64,000 nt of DNA. Origin: Delphinapterus leucas (Eukaryota; Chordata; Mammalia; Artiodactyla; Monodontidae). Below are positions 55,601-64,000 of this stretch, in pieces. Where the stretch lies: NCBI RefSeq assembly GCF_002288925.2, contig NW_022098000.1:21923205-21987204 (forward strand). Reading direction: 5' to 3'. Made by a program: the position numbers and the translations under genes. Position 1 is the stretch's first letter; each line of letters opens with the position of its first letter. Under the pieces are notes generated by a model. That model was given only the letters and a program-made list of their open reading frames with translations. It searched no databases and was not told where the DNA came from.

Positions 55601-55732
55601 AAAGACCATTTACTTTCTTCATGATAAGGATGGCAAATAAAACATAGTAGGCTGTTTCAGGATATGCATGAAAGACTTTTGGAGCCCCAAGTTTATTTCA
55701 ACAGTTTAATGTTCTTTAATAATGCAGTAGGC

Positions 55733-56221
55733 AGCTTCTGAAAGTGCCACCAATGATCTCTGGCACCTGATACTCATGTCCATGGATTAGACCTAGTAAC
55801 TTGCTCCTAATAGATAGAAAGAACATGGCAAAAATGATGGGAAAAAAATGATGGAATGACATTTACAAGATTAGGCAGAAAAGAAGTGACTTCTATCTTA
55901 TTGGCTCTCTCCATATAGCTTCTTGACTTGCATGCTTTGATGAAGCAAGGTGCCATGTTGGAGGTGCTCACATAACAAGAAACTAAGGGTGGCTTCTAGC
56001 CAATAGACTGCTAGGAACTGAGGTCCTCAATATGACAGCCTACAAGGAACAGAATCCTGCCAACAAAGTGGATCCTTACCCAGTGCAGCCTTGAAATGAC
56101 TACAGGCCCAGCGGGCATCTTGACTATAGTCCATGAGAAACCCTGGAGCAGAGAACCCACCTAAGTAAGTGATGCCCCGATTCCTCACCTACAGAAGCTT
56201 TGAGTTAAAAATGTTATGGTG
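55733..56221 (+). mobile_element. MLT1-type MaLR LTR, interrupted by SINEs
   Basis: 'gcagcttctgaaagtgccac' + 'caatgatctctggcac', 'gtgacttctatcttattggc', 'ttgaaatgactacaggccc' + 'agcgggcatcttgactatag' and 'tgagaaaccctggagcagag' keep the MLT1 LTR order. The SINE array at 56222 cuts it off near its 3' end. Confidence 0.7.
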
Positions 56222-56545
56222 GACTTCCCTGGTGGCGCAGTGGTTAAGAATCTGCCTGCCAATGCAGGGGACACGGGTTCGAGCCCTGGTCCAGGAAGAT
56301 CCCACATGCCGCGGAGCAACTAAGCCCGTGTGCCACAACTACTAAGCCTGCGCTCTAGAGCCCGCGTGCCACAACTACTGAAGCCCACGCACCTGGAGCC
56401 TGTGCTCCGCAACAAGAGAAGCCACCACACTGAGAAGCCCACACACTGCAAGGAAGAGTGGCCCCTGCTCTCTGCAACCAGAGAAAAACCCACGCACAGC
56501 AGCGAAGGCCCAATGCAGCCAAAAAATAAAATAAATTTATATAAG
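56222..56545 (+). mobile_element. CHR-type SINE, long form (first of the duplicated block)
   Basis: Head 'ggacttccctggtggcgcag', tail 'ggcccaatgcagcc' + 'aaaaaataaaataaatttat'. Its part from 56260 onwards belongs to copy 1 of the 402-bp duplication. Confidence 0.94.
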
Positions 56546-56550
56546 AAAAG

Positions 56551-56661
56551 GGGTCTTCCCTGGTGGCACAGTGGTTAAGAATCTGCCTGCCAATGCAGGA
56601 GACACAGGTTTGAGCCCTGGTCCAGGAAGATCCCACATGCCGCGGAGCAACTAAGCCCGTG
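56551..56661 (+). mobile_element. CHR-type SINE head, copy 1 of duplication
   Basis: 'gggtcttccctggtggcaca' up to 'ctaagcccgtg', truncated by the duplication junction. The same head recurs at 56953 in copy 2, where it continues into a complete element. Confidence 0.9.
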
Positions 56662-56947
56662 CAATGCAGGGGACACGGGTTCGAGCCCTGGTCCAGGAAG
56701 ATCCCACATGCCGCGGAGCAACTAAGCCCGTGTGCCACAACTACTAAGCCTGCGCTCTAGAGCCCGCGTGCCACAACTACTGAAGCCCACGCACCTGGAG
56801 CCTGTGCTCCGCAACAAGAGAAGCCACCACACTGAGAAGCCCACACACTGCAAGGAAGAGTGGCCCCTGCTCTCTGCAACCAGAGAAAAACCCACGCACA
56901 GCAGCGAAGGCCCAATGCAGCCAAAAAATAAAATAAATTTATATAAG
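56662..56947 (+). mobile_element. headless duplicate of the first SINE
   Basis: Begins mid-element at 'caatgcaggggacacggg' and runs to the 'ataaatttatataagaaaa' tail, identical to 56260-56545. Confidence 0.92.
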
Positions 56948-56952
56948 AAAAG

Positions 56953-57230
56953 GGGTCTTCCCTGGTGGCACAGTGGTTAAGAATCTGCCTGCCAATGCAG
57001 GAGACACAGGTTTGAGCCCTGGTCCAGGAAGATCCCACATGCCGCGGAGCAACTAAGCCCGTGCCGCACAACTACTGAGCCTGTGCTCTAGAGCCTGTGC
57101 TCCACAACAAGAGAAGCCACCGCAATGAGAAGCCCGTGCACCGCAATGAAGAGTAGCTCCCGCTAGCCGCAACTAGAGAAAAACCCCGCGCACAGCAACG
57201 AAGACACAACGCAGACAAAAAAAATAATTT
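56953..57230 (+). mobile_element. CHR-type SINE, long form
   Basis: Complete element 'gggtcttccctggtggcaca' to 'gacacaacgcagac' + A-rich tail. Its first ~110 bp lie in copy 2 of the duplication and the rest is unique. Confidence 0.92.
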
Positions 57231-57639
57231 TAAAAAAGAAAGTCACTAAGCTCTGAAAGTGTGAAAACCTGGGAAGTTGCGTTCTGGTTAAATAAATTAA
57301 GAAAAATTCCCAAAGACTAGGGATAAAGGGTGCTACAGTGAGTGTATAGGAGAAGCACAAAAAAGACAAAATGAATATTCAGGAAACATTCATGAATAGT
57401 CTATTCACTTCTTAAATTTACCTGGGCACCTAGCCGGGTATCTGCAAGTCAGTTAATGCTACGTTGATATTTACTGAATGTTCTTTGGGGACCTGGTGTG
57501 TGTCAGGAATTGAGATAATAAAACTACAATACTTGGTAAAAAAGTGATGTACCTTAAGAAGTGCAGGAAAAGGTGCCCCAGGAATTCAGGTATTGGAGAG
57601 GATGAGAAAAGCGTTTTGAGGCAGCAGGGCCTTTGCAAA
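57231..57639. other. unannotated DNA
   Basis: 'agtcactaagctctgaaagt' directly after the SINEs may be the last bases of the MLT1 LTR. Otherwise no feature. Confidence 0.4.
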
Positions 57640-57935
57640 GGCTATACCCTCCACTTAAAACTTCCCACCTCCCCTTTTCCAGGTCTCAACTTAAAAGTCA
57701 CCTTTGCAGATAGGTCTCCCCTATTACCCCGGCTAAAATCAGTTCCTCACCTCCTTTCCCTCAGCCACTAGTTTACGCTCAATGCACAGCACTTGACACA
57801 GTCTGCGACTGTTTTGCTTGCTATTTTTATCCCTACCTTCCCAATTAGGCTTTAGACTTCGTGATGGCAGAAACAAGTCCGCCTTGTTCACTGGGGTGTG
57901 CCAGGCATAAAGTATGCGCTCAACAGATATTTGCT
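57640..57935 (+). repeat. L2 LINE 3' end
   Basis: 'ccaggtctcaacttaaaagt' + 'cacctttgcagataggtctc', 'gctttagacttcgtgatggc' + 'agaaacaagtc' and 'gtgccaggcataaagtatgc' + 'gctcaacagatatttgctgg' match the L2 3' end closely. Confidence 0.85.
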
Positions 57936-58049
57936 GGATGACCCAATGTAAAATGCGAAGTCAAAAAAGGGTGCTGGTCGAGGGATGGAAAAAAGCTGCG
58001 TGTCCGGACATGGATTCCTGTCATAGCTCGTCCTCCGAAGAGCTCCGGG

Positions 58050-58750
58050 CCATCTTTGCACCAACAGGCTCCGAGAGCCCAGGAGGGATCCTCATGGGGT
58101 GGGGACGCCCTTTGCGCCGGCCGGAGGGGCGGGCGCGGCTTTTCCTCCCCCACTCCAACCTCCCGCACCCGAGTCTGGACCTCAACACCTCCGGGGCCCC
58201 CATCACTTCCGGGCCCTACAGCCACGCCAGGCCCTGGGACCACAGCCCGCCCCCCCGGACCCCTCCTCCACTCTCAGGGCGTGGGGACCGTTAACCGCCT
58301 GCGGCGCAGGGCGGTGCCACTCCGGCCCCGCGCCCGGCCGCGCTCCACCACCCGGCGCCCTCCGCGGCCCCGCCCCGCTCCCCCGCTGCGGTCACCCCAT
58401 TCATCCAGCGGCCGTGCCCGCCAATCACCGCGCACCCACAGCTCCGCATCTGGCGATGGGGCGGGGCCGCGCCGGGCACACGCTCATCCCTTCCCGGGGC
58501 GGCCTGGGTCAGTCCCGGGCAGTGACCTGCCTCGGCCTCGCGCTGACCCGGCGGGCACTTGGGTGAGGGTGGGGAGACGCCGGGCGAGGGGTCGGAGAGC
58601 TGTGCGGGCCGGACGGCGGAGTCCTGGGATCTGAGGGTGGTCGGGAAGAATGGAAAGTGGTCTTGACTGCAGTGGTCCCACTCCCCTCGGACCTAGAGCC
58701 CAGAGCATCCAGATTGGCGCGTAGGAAGCTCCCGGTCCCGAGCCGCGCCC
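58050..58750. promoter_or_regulatory. CpG island 2
   Basis: CG dinucleotides become dense from about 58100 ('ccggccccgcgcccggccgc', 'gtggggcgggg'-type GC boxes). GC boxes are at about 58368-58376 (ccccgcccc) and 58458-58466 (ggggcgggg), and a CCAAT box at 58431-58435. No TATA box is apparent. A plus-strand donor-like 'cacttgg|gtgagggt' lies at 58562/58563, which would fit a rightward first exon. Frames of 107-192 codons on both strands have no recognisable domain and are typical of stop-poor GC-rich DNA. Confidence 0.75.
58440..58562 (+). other. possible first exon of a rightward gene
   Basis: Bounded downstream by the donor-like GTGAGG at 58563 and preceded by the CCAAT and GC boxes. The start is a guess from promoter-element spacing. 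No gene identity can be proposed, and the site may be fortuitous in GC-rich DNA. Confidence 0.3.
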
Positions 58751-59234
58751 TGGGTGGAACTGGGTGGGGCAGGAGAAAAGGGGAAGATGAAGCAGCAGGA
58801 AAATGTGGCTCTGGACAGCTCAGCCCAAGTGCGATGCTAGGGAAGGGCTGTGGAGAGAAGCCTGAAGTCCTTACTCATCTCTCGCAGTCCTCTTTTATAA
58901 CCCGGGAATTACCCCGCAGTTGTAGACTTTGTTAATGCTTGTCCAGGCTGCGGAGGGTGGGGATAAAACAAAAGGCTGCTTCTGTAGAGGTAAAATTATA
59001 TTTACTCTTTGTATCTTCAAAAATTGTGTGATATTGAAAATATCTGTCCTACTATGTTTCATAAATGGGCTTTTGTTTTTTCTTCTGAGCTATCTACCAT
59101 AATGTCTTATTCATCAGGAAGGATTAAGAGGAAACCTAGTGGCTTTTCTGTTGGTGGCAGAGGTCACTCCCTTCTTCCTCCCCCTCCCAAAACCGTAAGG
59201 CACAGAAAACAGTTTGACCGCAAACTGCTGCTAG
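58751..59234. other. unannotated DNA downstream of island 2
   Basis: A pyrimidine-rich 'ttttgttttttcttctgag' at about 59071-59089 is acceptor-like. It is followed by an ATG at 59102 and a frame beginning MSYSSGRIKRKPSGF that runs to 59275; see findings. No family recognised. Confidence 0.35.
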
Positions 59235-59350
59235 ATATTTTCACTTCTCACCTAGTCCTCCTAACCAGTCTGTAGTAATAGGTATTATCACCTGTTTTAG
59301 ATGTCAAAACAGGTTCAGAGATTAATCTGACCAAGATCACAGTTTGTGTA
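59235..59350 (-). repeat. MIR SINE, reversed
   Basis: 'ctcacctagtcctcctaacc', 'taataggtattatcacctg' + 'ttttagatgtcaaaacagg', 'ttcagagattaatctgacc' + 'aagatcacag' follow reversed MIR. Confidence 0.75.
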
Positions 59351-60125
59351 TCACAGAGTTTGGGCCCTTTCCACACTTCTTACCCCCGGATCATGGAATC
59401 CACAATAAATGGAAGGTAGAAAGGAATCTAATGCTTTTGGCACCCTTAGCTAAGGATGGTGCATCTAGCCCAGTGTGCAAGCACTTCTTGGAGATGGGTT
59501 TGTATTTCTTGAGAACTCTGTCAAGTACATAGTTTTCATGCCAGAACTTTGAAGGGTAGAAGGAGAGTTCCTTGAAGCTCTGAAATGCTAGGTCACATAT
59601 GGGCTGATGTCTTTTGTAACCCTAGCCTGACCTGAAACAAAACCCCTTTTTGTAATTAAGTATTGCCTGCCGGGATGCTGGAGGGCTGCCCAGGTCTTGT
59701 TCAGGGACTTCATTCTTTGTGGCAAGCAGAGTACAGAAAAGTTGGATCAAAGAGTTAATTAGGTCACAGAATGCTTTTTGGAGGGAGAAAGTAGCAAACT
59801 ATGATTAGACTTTGACCTCAATCCAATTTAACAGATTGACTGGGTCTGTCTGCTCCATACTCCAGGCTGTGGACACACAAAGATGGGTGAGAAGCTTTTC
59901 CACCTGCTGGAAAAGATTACAGTTAGGGTGAGGTGCATTAGTGACCTGAGTGTATGAATAGCAGTAAAGGAAGGCAGTACGTACAATGACAGTAGATAAA
60001 TACAAGCTAAGAATTATGGTTCAGCTTTGACCAAGCAGCGTAGGTCAAAAGGCTGAAGAAGGAAAGAAGGGCCCATTTAAGAGCCAAGCTGCAGAGTCAG
60101 GACTTTTCTTCACCAGTCAAAGTGG
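59351..60125. other. unannotated DNA
   Basis: No recognised feature. Confidence 0.5.
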
Positions 60126-60129
60126 CCTT

Positions 60130-60654
60130 TAAAAGAAATGCCAGCCCAACATTCTTAAATGTTCTTTAATAGCTTTCCCGTTGCATTTGGTACAAAATCC
60201 CAAATCCTTACTATGATATAAAAACCTGCATAAGCTGGGTCCTGCTTACCTGCCCAGCCTCCCCAGTGTCTACACTGAGTCCTGCTTATGTACCCATTTG
60301 GGGCCCTGCTGTCTACACTTGCACCATTCTACTCATCTCTGTTTCTCAGAGACGAAACTTTTTCTCACCCCACGCCTTTCACACGTGCTGACCCTCTGCC
60401 TGTCACTTTACTACCCTGCCCCTCTTCTGTACCCCGTTCCCCAGCTCATCCGTCCTTCCTTCTCAGCTTCAAGTTGCTTCCTCTGAGAAGCTTCTCTTCT
60501 ACATAAAGCCCACTATTATAACTCCCATCAGATCTGTTTTTTCTCCAGGTACTTATCAAAAATTTTAAGATATTGTTATTCATGTGATTCTGTTTGACAT
60601 CTGCTTGTCCTGTCATCACACCCTTTTTTTCCATAAGGTTTATAACTATAAATA

Positions 60655-60699
<45 letters not shown>

Positions 60700-60850
60700 A
60701 CGTATTTATGCAATTACTTGTTTCTAATGTCTGCTGGCCCCACCTGGTTTGGGGCTCCATGCATGGATTTGTTTCCCGTTATATCCAGTGGTTAGAACAT
60801 TCTCAGTGCTCAATAAATATTTCTCGAGTTAATGATCAGGATCAGTTGTT
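60130..60850 (+). repeat. L2 LINE fragment (ORF2 end and 3' UTR)
   Basis: 'ttggtacaaaatcccaaatc' + 'cttactatgatataaaaacc', 'ctctgagaagcttctcttct', 'ccaggtacttatcaaa', 'ccagtggttagaacattctc' + 'agtgctcaataaatatttc' follow L2. A TG/TA microsatellite sits inside. Confidence 0.78.
60655..60698. repeat. (TG)n(TA)n microsatellite
   Basis: About six TG units run into about twelve TA units, ending 'tgtatacgta'. Likely length-polymorphic. Confidence 0.92.
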
Positions 60851-61317
60851 GGGAAATAGTGGGAGGCAGGCTGAGTAAGGTAGGATGGAGTGGATTGTAT
60901 AGCACCAAAAAGAGGCGTTTGTACTCAGTTGGTTAGACCTGCACTCTTCAGTATGGGAGCCACTGGCCACACGTGGGTATTTAGCACTTGAAATGTGACT
61001 AAGGAACTGAATTTTAAATTCTATTTAATTTTAATTAATTTACATATTCTAAAGTATATTTGGAACAATGTGGGCATGTGAATCTACTTTTTCAAATATA
61101 TATTTTATGAAATCTAAACAGATCAATTTTTTGTTGAAAATTTATCATCTGAATTGAGAAGAAATACGCTGGATTTTGAAAACCCCATACAAAAAATAAT
61201 GTAAAAATAATGTAAAGTATCTCATTTTTTCCTACTGATTACATGTTGAAATTGTAATATTTTTGATATATTAGTTTAAGTAAAATATATTTTTAGAATT
61301 AGTTTCACTAATTCTGG

Positions 61318-61835
61318 GATATGCCCAAAGAACTGAAAATGGAGACTCAGACAGATACTTGTATACCAGTGTTCATAGCAGCATTATTCATAATAGCCCA
61401 AAGATGGTCACACCCAAATTTCCATCAACAGAGGAATCAATAACCAAAACGCGATATATATAATGAAATATTATTCAGCCTTAAAGAGGAATGAAATTCT
61501 GACACACACTACTACAGAGATGAACCTTGAAAACATTATGCTAAGTGAAACAAGCCAGCCACAAAAGGACAAATATTATACGATTCCACTTATATGAATA
61601 GTCAAATTTATAGAGACAGAAAGTATAATAGAGATTACCGGGGCGCTAGGGGAAGTGGGGGTGGAGAGTTAGTGTTTAATGAATACAGAATTTCTGTTTG
61701 GGCTGACGCAAAAGTTCTGGAAATGGATAGTGCTGACGGTTGCACAGCGTTGTGCAAGAACTTTAATGCCACTGAATTGTACAGTTAAAAATGGTTAAAA
61801 TGGTGAATTTTTACCACAGTACACTTTTAAAAATT
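61318..61835 (+). mobile_element. 5'-truncated L1 within the hAT element
   Basis: 'gggatatgcccaaagaactg', 'accagtgttcatagcagcat' + 'tattcataatagccc', 'ttattcagccttaaagagga', 'ttatgctaagtgaaacaagc', 'cttatatgaatagtcaaat', 'tgaattgtacagttaaaaat', 'ccacagtacacttttaaaa' give the L1 3' order. Imperfect TSD 'gaattagtttcactaatt' before and 'aaattgatttcacttatt' after. Confidence 0.88.
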
Positions 61836-61877
61836 GATTTCACTTATTCCTTTTCACTTTTAAAAAATGTGGCTTCC

Positions 61878-62168
61878 AGCACTTCCCTGGTGGCACAGTG
61901 CTTAAGAATCTGCCTGCCAATGCAGGGGACATGGGTTTGATCCCTGGTCCCGGGAGATCCCACATGCCGCGGAGCGTCTAAACCCATGAGCCACAACTAC
62001 TGAGCCCGCGCGCCCGCATGCCTAGAGCCCGTGCTCTGCAGCAAAGAGGAGCCACCACGACAAGAAGCCCACGCACTGCAACGAAGAGTAGCCCCCGCTC
62101 GCAGCAACTAGAGAAAGCCCATGCACAGCAACGAAGACCCAGCGCAGCCAAAAAATAAATAGAATTTT
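61878..62168 (+). mobile_element. CHR-type SINE, long form
   Basis: Head 'agcacttccctggtggcaca', B box 'gggtttgatccc', ending 'gacccagcgcagcc' + A-rich tail. TSD 'aaaaaatgtggct(t/a)c' at 61862-61876 and 62169-62183. Confidence 0.94.
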
Positions 62169-62237
62169 TAAAAAATGTGGCTACTAGAAAATTTTAAATT
62201 GCATAAGTGGCTTTCTCATTATGTTCTATTGGATGGC

Positions 62238-64000
62238 ACTGGGTTAAACAATTGGGAGCCCTGGGGATGGATGAGCAAATTTCTGAGATGAAGCTTTCAC
62301 TAATGTCCCTGGCACCGGGAAGTCTGCTTTACAAGGAGGGTGAGAGGGTAGCAGATAACGATGAACCCAAGGATTTAGGACTTGGTGGAATATACGCTCT
62401 GTATAAAAAGGCATATGGGGAAAAGCCTGGAGGGTGCGGAGGGACGCACGGTAGGATTTAATCTGGGAAGGGCTTTCTTTGTGGCTGAAGTGAGAACCTT
62501 CTAGAGATAGTGTTATCTCTACTGTAATGGGATAAGTTGGCAGTAAGCCCAGCATGATGTTCCTTAATTGTTGTGGGATCACATGAGTACTGTGTGTGAA
62601 GAGCTTTCTAATCTGAGGCTAGAGGCGCAGGTGGGGTGAGAGGCACAGGTGAGGCGCAGGTAAAGTTAATCACAGGTATGAGATTTTGTCCATTGTGATC
62701 AGGGTGATGCTTTCCATCTGCTCTGGCTTCTGCAGAGATGCTCGAGCTTTGGGGCTATTTCTACGAGTGCCGCATATTTGACGAGAACATGAGAAACTGT
62801 GAGAAGTTTCATTTGTTATGACTCCCTGATACCTCAAGTATAGAAACCCACTCTTCCAAAATTGCACTGTCACCAGTTGAAGAATGTTGTTCTTGGAGAA
62901 TGGTTGTCTTCATGTGTCCAACATTGTCCTACTTGTGAGGTTTTCAACCACCCAGAAGACAGGCAAGTACTGACCCAAACTTAGAATGTGCACTGGGCCC
63001 AAGGATAAAAGGTATGGGAGAAGGTGGCAAGACAGCGGTCGGAGACAAATTCAACCGTTCCACGTTTTCTGACGCTCAGAGAAGCCAGTGGGAGATACAA
63101 GATCCAGAATGCAGGGCTGATCTTGTGGATTCTCAGGGATTTGAGCCTGGCCCCAACACATCCTTACAGCCTTCCACTCAGTTTAGGAAACAGCCCAGCT
63201 CTTTGGGCTTGCCGCAGATTAAGAATGGCCATCACTGAGGTTGGACACGAGGTCCAGCCCGGTAGGCATCTCCAGAAGTAAAATTTCACCTGGGTTGGGC
63301 TGAAGCTGACTCTGACCCTGGGAATATAAGGGGGGAAAACCCAAGCTCACTGGGGAAAAAAATCTATACACCTAGAATATGAATTCAGTACTTTATAAAA
63401 CAATGCAGGGTCAGTCTCTGCCCAAATGAAATGAAGCATAATAGAACTGCTGAAAAGTTTGTAGCAGCTAAGTGTTTAACCTATGTATCTATTTATATTT
63501 ATTGCTGTTTTTCGATTAGTGTAGTTTAGTTCTTTTTAAAGATCTCCGTGAGACCTAAGATTATATCCTGGTCTGACCATTCCAATAGTTATCAAAAGTC
63601 AGTCCCTGGACCATCTGTCTCCAGCATTGTTGCTGGTATGGGGTGAAGGAGTATATTTTTAATACCATCCAAATTCACCTATCCTAACCCCAGTGAAAAT
63701 AGTGTCTTTGATGGACTTTACCCTTAACTCCTATTGTAATGGCCAGATCATGGCTAGGACTTCGCATTATGTTTTTAGATATCATAAGTAATTGAGTTTC
63801 TAGTGTGAATTATTCCTTTTTGTCAGTTCTGAAAAGAAAGCTCTATTTCTGTCCTCCACTCTATTTAAGACATTCCATGGCTATGTTTGCTCTTGACCAA
63901 GTAAGAATTAGAGGCAGTTATCTGAAAATAGAGGAGGATCTGCTTTGGCCTTAATCTCTTAAGTAACAATTCGTTTAACTTAACTTGGTAATGATTATAG
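62238..64000. other. unannotated DNA to right edge
   Basis: No repeat or exon recognised. A short direct repeat 'aggcgcaggt' / 'aggcacaggt' / 'aggcgcaggt' occurs at 62625-62661. Frames of 60-112 codons (62207-62582, 63014-63281) have no recognisable motif. Confidence 0.5.

Larger units (their letters stand above)
56260..57063 (+). repeat. exact tandem duplication, 2 x 402 bp
   Basis: 56260-56661 and 56662-57063 read identically base for base by eye, with one base of microhomology (c) at the breakpoints. Each unit contains most of one long SINE (from its B-box region) plus the first ~110 bp of the next SINE. The junction at 56661/56662 joins 'ctaagcccgtg' of the second SINE to 'caatgcaggggac' of the first. 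Identical 82-codon frames recur at 56330-56578 and 56732-56980. Confidence 0.93.
60943..62237 (+). mobile_element. hAT-like DNA transposon split by L1 and SINE
   Basis: Left part: 'gggagccactggccacacgt' + 'gggtatttagcacttgaaat', 'gtgactaaggaactgaattt', 'acgctggattttgaaaaccc' + 'catac', 'attacatgttgaaattgtaa', up to 'gaattagtttcact'. Right part: 'ttattccttttcacttttaa' + 'aaaatgtggct', then after the SINE 'ggctactagaaaattttaaat', ending 'tctattggatggcactggg'. Removing the L1 (61318-61835) and SINE (61878-62168) restores a continuous element of about 480 bp. The family is the one whose reversed half is at 26.5 kb. Confidence 0.75.

Noticed and set aside
58056..58634. 192-codon plus-strand frame in CpG island 2
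   Set aside because: Pro/Arg/Ala-rich wording is what GC-rich DNA gives in several frames at once; no conserved motif seen.
1..64000. A previously undescribed multi-gene biological system
   Set aside because: No intact coding gene, operon-like arrangement, repeat-spacer array or structured RNA cluster could be supported; the content is that of ordinary cetacean intronic/intergenic DNA with two promoter islands.

Overview
The window is mammalian nuclear DNA from a cetacean, most likely a toothed whale. The main evidence is about two dozen tRNA-derived SINEs whose heads read like 'ggcttccctggtggcgcagtgg' followed by either 'ttgagagtccgcctgccgatgcag' (short form, about 200 bp, ending 'gcccgcgtaccgcaaaa') or 'ttaagaatccgcctgccaatgcag' (long form, about 300 bp, ending 'gacccaacgcagccaaa'). 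These are CHR-type SINEs of whales and relatives. Many copies have long, nearly perfect target-site duplications (TSDs), so they are young. The rest of the repeat content is typical of placental mammals: MIR, L2, 5'-truncated L1, MaLR LTRs and hAT DNA transposons.

No intact protein-coding gene can be supported. Long open frames are scarce, and most of those longer than 80 codons lie inside SINEs, LTRs or CpG-rich DNA. Two retrocopies of cellular mRNAs are present: a nearly full-length but disabled RPL22 (eL22) processed pseudogene at 37.2-37.7 kb, and a short 3'-end retrocopy at 16.2-16.4 kb, with AATAAA, poly(A) and TSD, whose parent I do not recognise.

Gene-related signal is concentrated in two CpG islands. 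The first (about 45.4-46.85 kb, core 45.5-46.6) has a CRE, CRE-like and CCAAT elements and a TCTCGCGA motif, next to a minus-strand 5' splice site at 46265/46266. The simplest reading is the promoter and untranslated first exon of a minus-strand gene, with much or all of 1-46.2 kb as its first intron. The second island (about 58.05-58.75 kb) has GC boxes, CCAAT and a plus-strand splice-donor-like site at 58562/58563, and may start a gene running rightwards out of the window. The two would be divergent promoters about 12 kb apart. A third, smaller GC-rich patch lies at 35.69-36.0 kb.

Layout: 1-45 kb is intron-like or intergenic DNA with dispersed repeats; 45.4-46.9 kb is promoter island 1; 47-58 kb is repeat-dense, with an intact-ended hAT element at 49.25-49.89 kb, an L2 tract at 50.6-52.1 kb, a SINE cluster at 51.7-57.2 kb and an exact 402-bp tandem duplication inside paired SINEs; 58.05-58.75 kb is island 2; 59-64 kb is mostly MIR/L2 fossils plus a hAT element split by an L1 and a SINE. 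I saw no CRISPR array, bacterial or viral operon, intact retrovirus or other self-contained biological system. The notable points are structural: nested insertions, the tandem duplication, retrocopies, a G-quadruplex-type minisatellite and the promoter islands.
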